DNA from: Vespa crabro
Lineage: Eukaryota; Arthropoda; Insecta; Hymenoptera; Vespidae
Assembly (NCBI RefSeq): GCF_910589235.1
Contig: NC_060955.1
Coordinates: forward strand, 17,552,258-17,616,257
Reading direction: 5' to 3'
Length of the DNA stretch: 64,000 nucleotides
Part shown: positions 13,954 to 26,885 of the stretch, piece after piece
How the letters are laid out: each line of letters starts with the position of its first letter
Numbering within the stretch: position 1 is the first letter of the stretch
Notes under the pieces: generated by a model
Seen by the model: the letters and a program-made list of their open reading frames with translations, nothing else
Told to the model about the DNA's origin: nothing
The model's database searches: none
Made by a program: the position numbers and the translations under genes

Positions 13954-14935
13954 AAAAATAAAGAATAAGGGATATCCTAAGTGTGGTGGTGTCTCTTGAA
14001 GAGAATTTCGAACGGCGACATGGCGCGGCAATTTGATTCAAAAAGATTCGAGAAAGTATACGAGGGAGGAAGTTAGGAAGGGTTGATCGTTCATCGTTTT
14101 TCGGTGAATTAAACTTCAACTCTCGATGATCCTTCTTCACTTATTCCCTTTCCAAAAAAGAAAAAGAAAATATAATATCGGGATTCGATAAAAGTCTAGA
14201 TACTTACTTATTTTTTCTTTTGTTGTTGTATTTTTTCTTTTTATCTTTTTTTTTTTTTCTTTTTTTTTTTTAATACTTCACAAAATTCGACGTCCTTTAT
14301 TTGAAAAATTTTGTTTCATTCCGTTCGTAGTAAGCTACGAAGCAGCTAACGATTGAAATGAATTACTGCCGAGACCGATGTTAGCCACCCTCGTGAGTCT
14401 CGAGTACAAAGCCGCGAGGAATCCTTATCTATTTTTAATTCAGAGAAAATACTTTTACGATCGATCGAGTCGGAGACGAACGCTCGTATCTTTTACGATC
14501 GTGGTAGGACAGAGAAAAGAAAAAAAAACAAGAGAAAAAGAAGTCCGTCTGAATTGACGAAATAAGGATTGTATACTGTAGACATTTATTAAAAAATAGT
14601 GTCTCTAGTCGTTTCTTCTATTTATTTCTTATATTGTTCAAGACCATTCCTGTCTATCATCGCAGGATATAAATCTTCGGAGAATCGCGCGATTGACGTC
14701 TATTTAATAGAAACGCAACTACACAAGGATGGCGCGGGATAACATTAACTCGTTCGGGAGTCGAGGGGGCTGGTCTTGCCGCGACGGGTGGCCATTGTGA
14801 AGCTGGAACCCCTGCGAGCCACGGGCTTTCTCTCATTCTTGTGCCTGCCAGCTCCCTCGTAAAGTCAAACGTTGACACTAGCCACGGGACATCGACTCTG
14901 TGGCCCCAAACACGCGTGCTTTCTCTTTCCTTCTT

Positions 14936-14953
14936 TCTTCCTGTCTCTCTCTC

Positions 14954-15006
<53 letters not shown>
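14936..15006. repeat. (CT)n microsatellite
   Basis: CT repeat with TTT breaks at its 5' side, then about 20 clean units. Confidence 0.95.
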
Positions 15007-15010
<4 letters not shown>

Positions 15011-18000
15011 GTTTTACTCTCCTCTATCAATACTTATTCTTATTCTTAGATAGGAAATGCCTAGATCGTTTGTATCTTTATTAAGATACTTGAAAATGAA
15101 AAAAAATGAGTATAGATTTTCTTTGATGATTGATTAACTTAATGGATACTTCGTTAGTTTCTATTATCGGCAAGAAAATTAAGATAATATTTTTTTATAG
15201 TGTACAATTCAGTTTCATAATTGGATTACTTTCTATTATCGGGATAATGAATAAGCTATACTACAGGAATATATGTAATGAATATCTCAGGTCATAAAAC
15301 TAAGATCTTTACGACAGCGGCTTCGTTGAAGAATGCACACAATGCCGGGGTAATGGTATTTTCTTCATGAGAAAAATTGAAGCAAGGCAAAAGATTTTAT
15401 CTAAGAAGAGAAAAGACTTCCTTATTTCTTTTCAATCGTTGGAAGAATACCGTTCGGTGAAAGTTAGAAAATCTTGTTGTCACTTATTGTAGTAATAAGA
15501 GAAAAACGAAGTAAAATAAGAAAATAAATCGGAGAGAAGAAAGAAGTTCGGGGTCATTCGTTAAATTAGTAGGTTTTTATGGGTGCATTAGCAAACTTAA
15601 CGACCTAATCAAAGCATCGTCCCATCAGAAGAGCCGCGACGAAATTGACCTTAGCATCCTGACATGAGAATTACAACGCCTTCGGCATTAAGGATCAAAG
15701 GGAACAATGATTTTTTTTTATTCTCGTTGAAACATTATTTCCATAGATCCGTTAATATTTTGTCAATTTGCGCGAAAGAAAAATATATTCAATATAGGTT
15801 TTACATTTACCAATTACGGTTTCTTAAATTTATTGAAATATGAATCCATTAAGAATTTTATTGTTATAACTGTTGTATAAGTGTCGTATAAATCTAATTA
15901 AGAAAAAAAAAAAGAAAAGGAAAGGAAAAAAAGCAACGATCAAACAGGAATCTTTGTTACAACCGAACTAAATTAACGTTCTCTAATAAGAGTACACGAA
16001 AAAGTCCGACATTGAATCTCGAGTTTCTTTCCTTCGAGGAACTAAGTTAAAGTGGAAGAGGGTCTTGCCACGAAGGAGGTACCTGGTAACATGATACTCC
16101 AGGACCTCGTCCTGCAAGATTCTAGTCGAACTTCTTTATCGTTTGACCAAAATGAATTCACCAGTTGAAGGAACATTGAGAAGGGAAAAGGAACGATAGA
16201 TGGTGTATGGAAGAAATAAAAAAAAAAATATATAGAGAAAAAGATGAGGACGAGGAAAGAAAGAATAGGAAGAAGCAGCGAACATAAAAGGAACAAAAGG
16301 ATCGCTTTTTCTCAACTCGTTCCACTCGGCGGCGAGATCAAGGTGGTGCCACGCCTCCGGCCCGCCTCCTCTAATCATCGGCTCATTACTCATTAGTCCT
16401 AATGAGCCACGCGCGCCATCTATACCCAGCAAAGAAGACAACTGCTATGGAAAAGTGACGATAGGAACGTGCGCGAAAAAAGGACGTGTATGATTTCAAA
16501 CATAATTCTTTCGATATAATATGTCCGATTAGTTGATAGTCAAACGATAATCCCTCGTGTGTTTTTAATCTATTGTTTCTATTTGTTTCTTCCTTTCTAT
16601 ATTTTTTTCTTTCTTTCTTTCTCTTTTTCTTTCTTTCTTTACACATCTTGCGTAGCAACTTCGAGAAGATCGATAAAACTTCCATCTTTTGGAACGGTCC
16701 GCGAAATGGGTAGTCGCGTCGAACGTGGGTCAGTCGGATATGATTAATGAGCCAGGTAATGGAAAACGTCTTCGTTCCCTTGTTCGTGTTATGCTAATGT
16801 TGAACTGTAATATTTGCTTTTTTCTCTTTCCTTTTTCTTTTCTTTTGCTTTCTTTTTTTTTTTATTTTATTTTTTTTTGTTTTCTAAACCATATTTAAAA
16901 GTTAAAATAGAGAGTGTGCGAAAAGGATTGATATTTTATCCGAAGAACGATCCTCGAGTCCGATATCTTATATTTCTTACTGAAACAAGTAATATGGGTT
17001 TTTGAATCGTAAATCGATTTGAATAATCGATTATTAGAATACTTGCTGAGTATATTTAGTCGTTAGATCGAAGCTTTAACGGAGGGGGAATGATTTCGTA
17101 GAATCTTGAACAGCCCCTGTTGTAGCAGAAACTAAGCATAATGGTGGACTATCTCTGTAGTCCCTGTTTCCCATAAAACAAGCCATGACATCGTGCCCAG
17201 TGAAGCGACCACGTGTGACGAACTCTCTCGCACCAAATGCACAGGAGCGCGCGCGCGCGCAGAATCGCTCGCGTCTCGTTACATTCGTCATGAGCGTCGG
17301 CCCGTAAAATTGGCGCCACCTGCCACCCTCCTCAGAATCCGAGTACCATTCGCTTTCTCTGTTCCGATCGGAAACACTCTGACTCATCCCTCCAATGTAT
17401 TTAATGCATTTATAATATATGATTTAATGATCCTTGACCCTTCTCTCTTCGTCCTTCTCCGAGTCGAGAAATTCCTTCAAGTGGAAGTTATTACGAATTC
17501 ACCATTGGCCACGGGAGCCACAAAAAGTGCTATCGTCATTTGTTCACACGCATCACTTATTTTAAAGGATATCACTTTTAAGGGCCTAAGTTGATCTTTC
17601 AACTTTTTAAATATTTCGATGTTTGCTAAGATTGTTCTTTTTGAAAATTTTGTTACTCGACTTGATTGATACATAAATTTTTTAGTAACATTTAAGAATT
17701 TGTTTCTTTTTTTGTTTGTTTTTATATGAATCTGTAAAGATCTTGTTTTTTCTTTTATTTTATTTTTTTTTTATTTTGTTTATTTAACAATTGAAAATCT
17801 TCGTAAACAAAGTAGGTGATGGAATATGATGTACGTTTAAAAAAGATTCGATTCGATAGTAACTTAATTACGATTGAATTCATTCATTAACCAATCGTTA
17901 GATTATGTTAGACAAGGAAGGGACAAGAAGGGGAACTTAGAAGAAAGATGAAAAACTTTTCCAACATTTGTGGGTGAGAGGGATACAGAGAGTCGAGAGT

Positions 18001-18076
18001 TGATCTACAAAATATAATGTGATTGTTTCCGAGCCAATGCTCGAAATGCAATGAGGGTTGACTCCAGCTTTGCTCT

Positions 18077-18079
<3 letters not shown>

Positions 18080-18154
<75 letters not shown>

Positions 18155-18156
18155 GT
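18080..18156. repeat. (CT)n microsatellite
   Basis: About 32 nearly pure CT units with a late GT interruption. Confidence 0.95.
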
Positions 18157-19065
18157 TAGTGATGACTTCATTCCCGTCCGATCACGACGCTTATTCTCTA
18201 CCCATTTCTGAAACCTTATATATAACGGGACGATACTAAAATTCAGATACAGGTCTTGTCAGTGACGATTATTGACGTCACTACCGCATTGAACGTAACT
18301 CCATACAAATTTCCATAAAAAATTTTGAGAGATCGAAGTAATATTTCGTTTCCTTTTTTTTTTTTTTTTAATTTTATTTGATCAAACATACCATACATAT
18401 ATGAACGCAAATTTTTTTTATAATAACTAATAACCATTAATAATACAATATTAATAAGTTTCCCTTTTTATCTGGATCCTCTTGTAAACTTTTAATCGAA
18501 AAAAATTATCTCGTTTATCTTTTGGAAAAATTTAAAAATTTTCACCCTACCGGAAGTCGAACTATACGACTACTGTTGATCGGAAAAAGAAAAACCTTTT
18601 TGGTACTGGTGGCTAAAGTTGTAAGGAGAAAGCAGAAGCAAAAAAAAATAGGTAGGAACAAGAGAGAGGTTCGCGATCGGCAAGAACAAAGCTCGCGAGA
18701 TAGGCCTCGGTCGCCATTGTTCTGCGCCTGTTTGCGTTCGTTTGTGTCCCGGCGCAAATGTCCGACGCTTTGTGCCGTTCGATGTTCTCGCCATGGACCA
18801 AACCCAGCTTCTCTTTCCCTCTCTTCGCCAACTGCGGGGAAAGGATTACCCGAGAAATCCTTTAATAGCATTGTTGGACATTTGAATAACACGAAATACG
18901 ATATGAGATCGGCTCTAGAAAGAGGCCTCCCCCTTCTTTCTCCTTTTTCTCTCTCTTTTTCTATCTCGAGCTTAGTCGAACGGGGTTCCGTAGATATAAG
19001 GTTACGGTCCTATTCCAAACCACCCTCTGTCTCTTTTCCCTTTTTTCCTTCTTTCTTTTTCCCTC

Positions 19066-19067
19066 TT

Positions 19068-19126
<59 letters not shown>

Positions 19127-19127
19127 C
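19066..19127. repeat. (CT)n then (CTAT)n
   Basis: A short CT run followed by about 11 CTAT tetramers. Confidence 0.95.
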
Positions 19128-19524
19128 TAGTCAGCCCGGATTAATCGTTGGCAACTCGTCGAAATTCACTAGGCGAAAACATTCTACCCGAGCACGACAA
19201 GGTTTCATCGTACCGATCTTAAAACATCTTTAGAAACAACTTGAAACAGCTCGATTGAATCATCCTGGCGTTAATTACGAAACGACGTTAATGAATATCT
19301 TGTAACTATCGAAAAATAAATCGCTTTCACATTAATCGCATTCACAGTGGCTATATCATGAATCAGAACTGGCGTAGATCTTTAACAGAGTGAAACGGAG
19401 AACTTGAGATTCATCTTAATGCTCATTCACGCGACGAATTGGCACGCGTACAATCGATTCTAAACGCTCGTCCTTACATTTTGCATTCTCAAACAGGTTG
19501 CTAAGAGCATCAATCAGTCACACT

Positions 19525-19563
19525 CTCTCTTTCTCTCTTTCTCTCTTTCTCTCTCTATCTCTC

Positions 19564-19614
<51 letters not shown>
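19525..19614. repeat. CT/CTTT tract
   Basis: Interrupted CT repeat of about 90 bases, pure towards its 3' end. Confidence 0.9.
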
Positions 19615-19615
<1 letters not shown>

Positions 19616-21728
19616 ACTCCTTTTACTCATTCCAATTACCATATTAACATTTCGCTATCTTATTGCTATTGTCCGTACGTATTCGCGTTTATACTCGTTC
19701 CAAGAATAATCATTGAAATGATCGGTCCGCGAATCTTCTTCGTCTTTTCAAGCGAGAAATACAGGACGGTGCGATTAAATTAGCCGTTACTAAATGTTGC
19801 TATTAAGTACATATGTCCGATTGGATTAGAGAAGAGAGTAGGTTGAAAAGGAGAGGATGAGACGGGAGGAGAAGACGAAGGAATAATCATCGCGTTTTCG
19901 TGGGCTCGGGCCAAATGATACGAGAAACGAGCAAGAAGACGAGGACGAATTATTACGGAGAAGGTCGAAGACGTTAACGTCGCCGTCGCACGTGAGCGAC
20001 TACTGGTCATTCCATCTCTTCTCTTTCTCTTTCTCTTTCTCTTTCTCTTTCACTTTATCTTTCTCTTTCTCTCATTCTAGAGACACTGATATTTCTCTCG
20101 AAAAAAAACGTCTCCACACATAAACCGAACACTTTAGACGTAGACTGGCTAAAGCGAGAACGTTGGTCCACTTAGTATTCACGACATCATGGCATGCGAG
20201 AAACAAGCTACGAATACCGCGACGTGAACACCTTTTCTTTCCTCCTCCTCCTTCTCCTCCTCCTTTTTTCTTCTTCTCCTCCTCTTCTTTCTCCTCCTTC
20301 TCTTTATATCCGTAAAAGTTTATTTTTATCAGTTACGAGAGAGGCGAGCGACCGATGAGATAATTTTTTTCCTTCTATAGATATAATCTCTCCGCCGAAT
20401 GATTTCAATTTCACGATTCTATAGACGATCGTATTGACAAAATGGAGGGATGATAGAAAGATTAAATAAGTTATATGACACATAATATAATTTCAACCAT
20501 TAAAATCATTTACATGTTTCTATGTGTTTCTTATGATAAGTTGCTTGTACGTTTAAAATATTATAAGCTTATCTACTAACGTCTTGCTGTTAATAATTAA
20601 TTATTCATCGATTCAAAATTACCTTCAAAAGTATATTTCGAGAATCATCGAAGGAATCTATAGATTTTATAAATATATTCTTCGACTTTTAATCTTTGGG
20701 CAAAATTTCTTCTTTTTTTTTCTCAACGCATAAGTCTTCGATAGTTGTTAGAATACTTTTCTCCTCGAACAAATATAAATACAATCTCGTGATTGAACGT
20801 TAACGATGTCGAGAGAAGTACTTGATAAATCAATCGAAAGCTCGAGAATTTCGATACTCTTCGTAAATCAGATCATTTATCATTGAATTTATCATCGCGT
20901 TAATTCGTAGATCTACGAATTATACGAGTAATTCATTCTTTCTTTTTTTCTTTTTTGCTTTTTGTTCTGTAGTAGAGTATTGTATTAGAAAAAAAAACTT
21001 AACTATCGATTTGTCCCTGACGACCAGGGAAAGATCGTTGGTTCGTAGTTACCGGTAAGTAAATCGTTCGTAAGACGGCGACGCGTTTCTAACGACCAAC
21101 CAACCAGTAGATATAACGTAACGCATAACTATGCACATCGCTTGCTCACAAAGAGAGGAACAAACGTTTACGGGGTAGCATTAGAGCTCTGGCTTCGATG
21201 TTCCTTCGACGTGGTAGCAAAGCGCTTTGCTCGTATAGTGAAATAGCTACGGGCTGTGTCTTTGAAGTTACGAGCGTAAACAGACGATATATACTAGTTG
21301 GACTTGAAGAAAAGAAAGCTTTTCGTCTGGTGGAGACGAGTAACCGGAAAAAGAGAAAGAATAAAGAAGAAGAAGAAGAAAAAGAAGAAGAAAAAGAAAC
21401 AAGAAAGAATGAGAGAGAGAGAGAGAGAGAAAGAGAAAAAATTGTTTTCTTGGGGCGATGTAAAAGAAGTCGGAAGAGCGAAAAAAGAAGAAAAGTTGGA
21501 AAAAAGGTCTCTCTAACGTATCGTAGCTCGCAACGATAATTCAAGCAAAAGGATGCATCTATCCTGCTACTCCAGAAATAAACGCCGTTGTCGTTTTTCG
21601 CCTTGCCTTCCACCTCCGCTCTACAACGTTCCCATCGCGACGAGCTCGTACGATGTTTGTGCGTTCGATCTCCCTAGAGAGAAACTGGATGACTACCGAT
21701 TTTCCCTTCTCGACGCTTGCTCATGAAA

Positions 21729-21753
21729 CAGCAGCAGCAGCAGCAGCAGCAGC
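21729..21753. repeat. (CAG)n trinucleotide repeat
   Basis: About eight CAG units. No conserved frame runs through it, so there is no support for a poly-Gln protein here. Confidence 0.9.
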
Positions 21754-23066
21754 ATCCCCTTGTAATTCGTTCGTATAGATAGCCCTTGTATTCCTTCGAA
21801 AATTTTCGGGACATAAATCTCCGTGGTAGTGTTTGTGCCTTTGTTGGTACCGCCCACGTTACCCATGAATTAATCGAATTTCAAGTTTGATATCTGAGAT
21901 ATTACATGTCCGCGATTTTTCAAGATAGATATTTTTTTGTTTTGATCGGTATCCATCTTTATTGAACTATACAATTTAATAATTCATGGTAAAATTGATT
22001 GATAATCTTTTTATATAAGAGAACTAAAGACTGAAATAAGATCGTAGCTTTCAAATTAAGCCAATTTATTCGAATGTATTTAAATTTTCTTACTTTTGTT
22101 TGTAGATATTAGCAAAACAGTGTGATATTATTTATAGGTAAAGTATGTTCGTGAGTATTATGATTTTGTTATATACGTTAAGTAATTTGTCCGTCATGCG
22201 ACGAAATTAGAGACGTTTGAAGTGGCAAGACTCGTTAATAATCGTCTCCCTCTGGACTGATAAATTATATTGCGCCTGCACTTAAGCCGTCCTTTACCCC
22301 TTTCGATGGTAATAGTATCACGAAGGTCGGTAGGCGATTCAATTTGTTTTCCTGAAGCTAGTAGCAACGCTTTAAAATCGCTCCCATCCTGTCTCTGGAG
22401 ATCGATATTATTATTTATTTATTTATTTCTCTCTCTCTCTCTTATATTTTAGGAAACATCTAGACGATATCTATCGTTTTAAAACCTTGTCCATATTTGT
22501 TCGAAAGTTGTTTCAGGTGAAATATCGAAGCCAAAACTTTCGTATGAACTTAGTCATAGGGAAGTAACATTTTTTTTCCTACCCTGCGATCGTTTATATC
22601 AATCAAAAATTTTCTGGATATTACGATCATAAATTATACGAGCGGGATAAAATGATTACGTACTTCTTAAAATTGCGATGCCACGTGCCAATACAGGCTT
22701 ACATATTTCTTAAACGTCACTTGATACTCTCTTGTATTATAATTCGATTGCTTTTTCTTATTTAAGAAAACCATCGTTGTCGATTATACGTAGATCATGC
22801 TCGCATAAATTTCAATAACTGCTAAATGTAGAAAGTTCGTGGCCTTCAAAAAAAATATCTTACAAATCGACTACGATTTTAATCTCCAATGTTTTCTTAT
22901 TCTCCTTCTCTTATTTCCGGCAGAAGAAACGAGCAGTGAAAAACGATGGACAACACGTTCTACACTGTGTATAGTATTAGAGAACGTTTAGCACATTTAA
23001 CGTTAAGTACTCCCTCGGTCCGCCGCTTGATTTACCACGCCAGATTTCAACGCATTTGCTGTTATC

Positions 23067-23086
23067 TATATATGTCTGTATATACA

Positions 23087-23133
<47 letters not shown>

Positions 23134-23151
23134 GTATATATATATATATAC
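23067..23151. repeat. (AT)n with embedded perfect palindrome
   Basis: 23067-23096 is a perfect 30-base inverted repeat centred on TGTCTGTAT/ATACAGACA. It runs into AT and ATGT repeats up to 23151. Confidence 0.9.
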
Positions 23152-26100
23152 TTAAATACTGGACCAAATCGAAAGCGTCTCCAAATTTCTCTTTCTCCCT
23201 CTCTCTACCTCTTTCTTTCTCTCTTTCTTCCTTGAACAAGAAAAAAAAAGGATAGAAAGAACAAAGAGAGCCGCCTGTATAGTTGCCTTCCGTCTCTGTT
23301 AGAATTGGATGCATTTAAAAAGGCGAAGATCTCTTCTGCAGAAAGAAAGAAAGAGACGAGAGTGGTCCATAGAAGACGTTAACCAGATCACCGGATGTCC
23401 ATGACACTTTTCTCACCCACTCGAAATCGTTATCCACGCCATTGGGTGAACACGCGAGTCAGGCCATAAAAGATCCCGCCAGAAGATCCGCTTTCCTACT
23501 TCACTTCTCTTATCCAATAGCCCACATTAATTTCGCATTCTCCAAAAGTAGTAATAAGAGGAATATCGACTTTCTTGAGCAAATAAAAGTTTTAAAAAGA
23601 GAGAAGATGAGAGAGAAGGTATTCTTGTTTCTTCGTAAATACCATCTCGATTCTTTTTAATCGTTAAAGGAAATCGCGACGTAAAGTAGGCAAGACTACG
23701 AGTATGGTTAGTATGAGATAAGGGTCTTGCGAGATTACAGTTTCGTGTAACACATCACGAACCCGATAATTCTATCTTCTGTTTTCTTCTTATTGGGTAT
23801 CTTCGGAATAATTAAAATTCTCTTCGAAAATTTTAAAAACATGAGAAAATAATTTGTCTGAAGTAATAATTTAAATTGAGTTATACCTAGATATGTTTAT
23901 TCGTTCTTATATTTATTTCTAATAAAAATGAAGAGATAAGAACTTTTTTTCTTCGTCCTCTCCGACAGGTTGTTTCGAAGATCCTCGTATAGCTTCTCAA
24001 AACTACCCCTTGATCGCTCTACGCGACACCCCTTATTCGTTCTCTCATCAATGTTTCATATCAACACGCAATGACCTAACAGAGTCCCACGGCGGCGATA
24101 CACTAAGTGGTTTTGCTCATAAAGCTGTAACGGCTCGTAGGATAATGCCGACGGTAAGTGGAGTCTTCTCAGACTTTGGGTACGGCGAGGAACGGAGGGT
24201 GGGTTTCAACGTCGCGGACGACGACGACAGCGCACATGTGACCCCGAAAAAGAGAGGAGCCCTCGAAACATTTCCGGACAATCTGTATCTATCATTTTAA
24301 TACTTATCGTCGACTTTGTCTCTTTTAATTCTTTTTTTCTATTTTCTTTATAAATTTGAAATAATAATGTAAAATCAAATTACACGATTCGAAGTAAAAA
24401 ATTTTCGTTGATAATATTTTCAATATGATACTCCGTTTATTAATTATTATTGATTAGATCATTACATAAGTGCAATCTGATCAATCGTATGATTACATGT
24501 AATAATGCAAACGTATTATATTTCATTAGAATTAATTTCTTGGAAGTACGATGAAATAAAAGTCGTCTACTTCAAAGAAGTTTTAAAGATTTGACAAGAA
24601 ATATCGATTGCTTCGATGGTATCTGTCATGGTATCGTCTTCTTCCGCTTTAAGATCATCATGAAATAGATTTTTATATAATGATATAAATTCAATGATCG
24701 CCGGTAAAGCTCGCACTGTTTATTTTAAATTTATTCGCATCTGCTACCGACATTCTCTCGTTAATCACGAGTAAAGTCAAGTATAAGAATCTCGCGACGA
24801 TATCTCGATGAGATATACATTTCTTGTGTTGTGCAATCGTTTTGGTATGCGGGACGCGATAAAGGAAAGGCGCGTAATTTCTGGCGTATTCGTTCTTCGC
24901 GATAAGAATTTAAATCTCCTGCGACGTTCCTCTTCTTTCTTTTCTCACGTTTCTATGGGTTTCATTTAAGAGAACGAGTTATGCTTAGAAAATGGATTCT
25001 TTTTTATATCCCATTCTTTTTAAAAAATTATGTCGACGGAATTCAATATTTCGTATAGAAATGGGAGTGGGAGGAAGAGAGAGAGAGAAAGAGAAACAGA
25101 TATATCATATACCTACTTGTTGCATTGATGCAAACATAAGAAGAAAAAACGAAAGGTTGAGTATCATGGAGAATTCGATAAGTGCACTAAGAACTCACGA
25201 GATAACGGTGTAACTTTACGAGCGTGATATTGATAAAATTAATGTCGTGAATGTGGGTATATTTTTTTATCTTTTTTTTTTTTTTCTTTTTTTTTTTTTA
25301 CGTGAAAAGACCAGTAGAGGTTATATTGTGAATTTTTACGAGAGGATAAAAGAACGTAAGGTGTACGAAAAATCACGTCAAACATTTCTATTGACGGGGT
25401 TTTCTTTTCGTTTCTTTTTCTTTTTTTCTTTCATGAAGAATACGATCGTGAAATTCAATAAAAAAGAAAAAAAGAAGAAAGAAAAAAATAATTTATAATA
25501 ATGCAGGATAAAAAGCATCGGAAATTTATAAAATATGAGGTATTTATATGTACCGTCGCCAAAATTTACAAGACCCACGTAAGTCCGGTAGAAAAGTATT
25601 CGTGTTATTTTTACAATCCTTCCTTCCATGATTCTCTACCACGTCGTGCCAGTATGATTTTATCGAAGTTTGCATGCGAAAAGAAATGAAAAAGTTTTAC
25701 GGAAAGTGGTAGATATAGACATCGTCTGGATTTAATTTAATTTTTTTTTTATCTTTTTCTGTTTCTTTTTTTTTCTCTCCTTTTTTTCTTCTTGTTTCTT
25801 TTTAACTTGTTTATTTGTGTCTCTAACTGAAAGAAAGAAAGAAAGAAAGAAAGAAGACACGAATTCTGTTCATACCTAGTATAGATATTTTTTTTTTTTT
25901 TTTTTTTGATTTAAGCCATTAAAAAGTACGATTGGGAAGGTCACGTTTCTTAATATTGCCAGTATAAAACATCAAAGAGCGTAGCACAAGTACTTCCGTC
26001 GATATCGATTGTGACAATCTTTGTCGAGCGTGTCCTCGTGCTCGCTTATTGTCGACGCTCGTCGTATACGCAAAACGCGCGTGCATATCGCGAGTTTGCG

Positions 26101-26159
26101 TGTCTACTGCGCTCGTAAGAAAAAAAGAGAGAAAAAGAATGAAATAACATAGTAGATAG

Positions 26160-26160
<1 letters not shown>

Positions 26161-26208
<48 letters not shown>

Positions 26209-26218
26209 CAGAGAGAGT
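26161..26218. repeat. (GA)n microsatellite
   Basis: About 20 GA units, interrupted near the 3' end. It faces a (CT)n tract 180 bases downstream. Confidence 0.95.
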
Positions 26219-26399
26219 AGAAAGATGCATGACCAGATAAAAGAAGGGTCTTCGGTTTTATTAAAGTATTTTCATAATGTAGAACATTTCGCAGGTAAAT
26301 AGTCAAATACTTACCTATTTGAAAAACATTGTCCAAAAAATTCTGTCTTACAGTCAATCGTGATATTTTTATTATTTTGTCTTTTCTTTTTTTTCTGTT

Positions 26400-26400
26400 T

Positions 26401-26452
<52 letters not shown>
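26400..26452. repeat. (CT)n microsatellite
   Basis: About 22 CT units, complementary in sense to the GA tract at 26161-26218. The two could fold back as RNA. Confidence 0.95.
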
Positions 26453-26456
<4 letters not shown>

Positions 26457-26782
26457 CGAAGAGAAACACAAGTGCGAGAGTAAAATGTATTATTAAAGAA
26501 AGTCATTTGAAGAGTTCTATTAGTTATAAAGACAATGCAGATTGTACCGATCCTTGTTAGAATAAATTAAGTACCGAAGAGCATTAGGAAAGTGAGAGAC
26601 TATTAATGATCGTGTCGTTCCTTGAAGTAAGAAACCAAAAGTTAGCTTTGAGAACTCGCTCGAAGTAGGTACGGAAGATAAGGAGGATGGCTTTGGAAGC
26701 GAGGCTGCAAGAAGGCTGCAACGAGCCTCGAGTTCGCCCGTGCGTGCATTCCTGTCCGGTTTTCTTTCCCCTCACTTCACTC

Positions 26783-26789
26783 TCCTCTC

Positions 26790-26840
<51 letters not shown>

Positions 26841-26885
26841 CTCTTCCTCTTCTTTTCTTTTTTCTTTCTCTTTCTCTCTCTCTAC
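26783..26885. repeat. (CT)n and pyrimidine-rich tract
   Basis: About 24 CT units, then CTTT/CTTC mixed pyrimidines. Confidence 0.9.

Larger units (their letters stand above)
9801..23968. other. Non-coding region with microsatellites
   Basis: No supported exon. Mixed-composition islands at about 12960-13120, 14740-14920, 15590-15720, 16310-16440 and 17170-17400 are surrounded by AT-rich DNA. TCF-like ATCAAAG words occur at 15608-15614 and 15694-15701. The region is probably rugose intron. Confidence 0.55.

Noticed and set aside
21729..21753. CAG repeat as evidence of a poly-Gln protein
   Set aside because: No long conserved frame runs through it on either strand.
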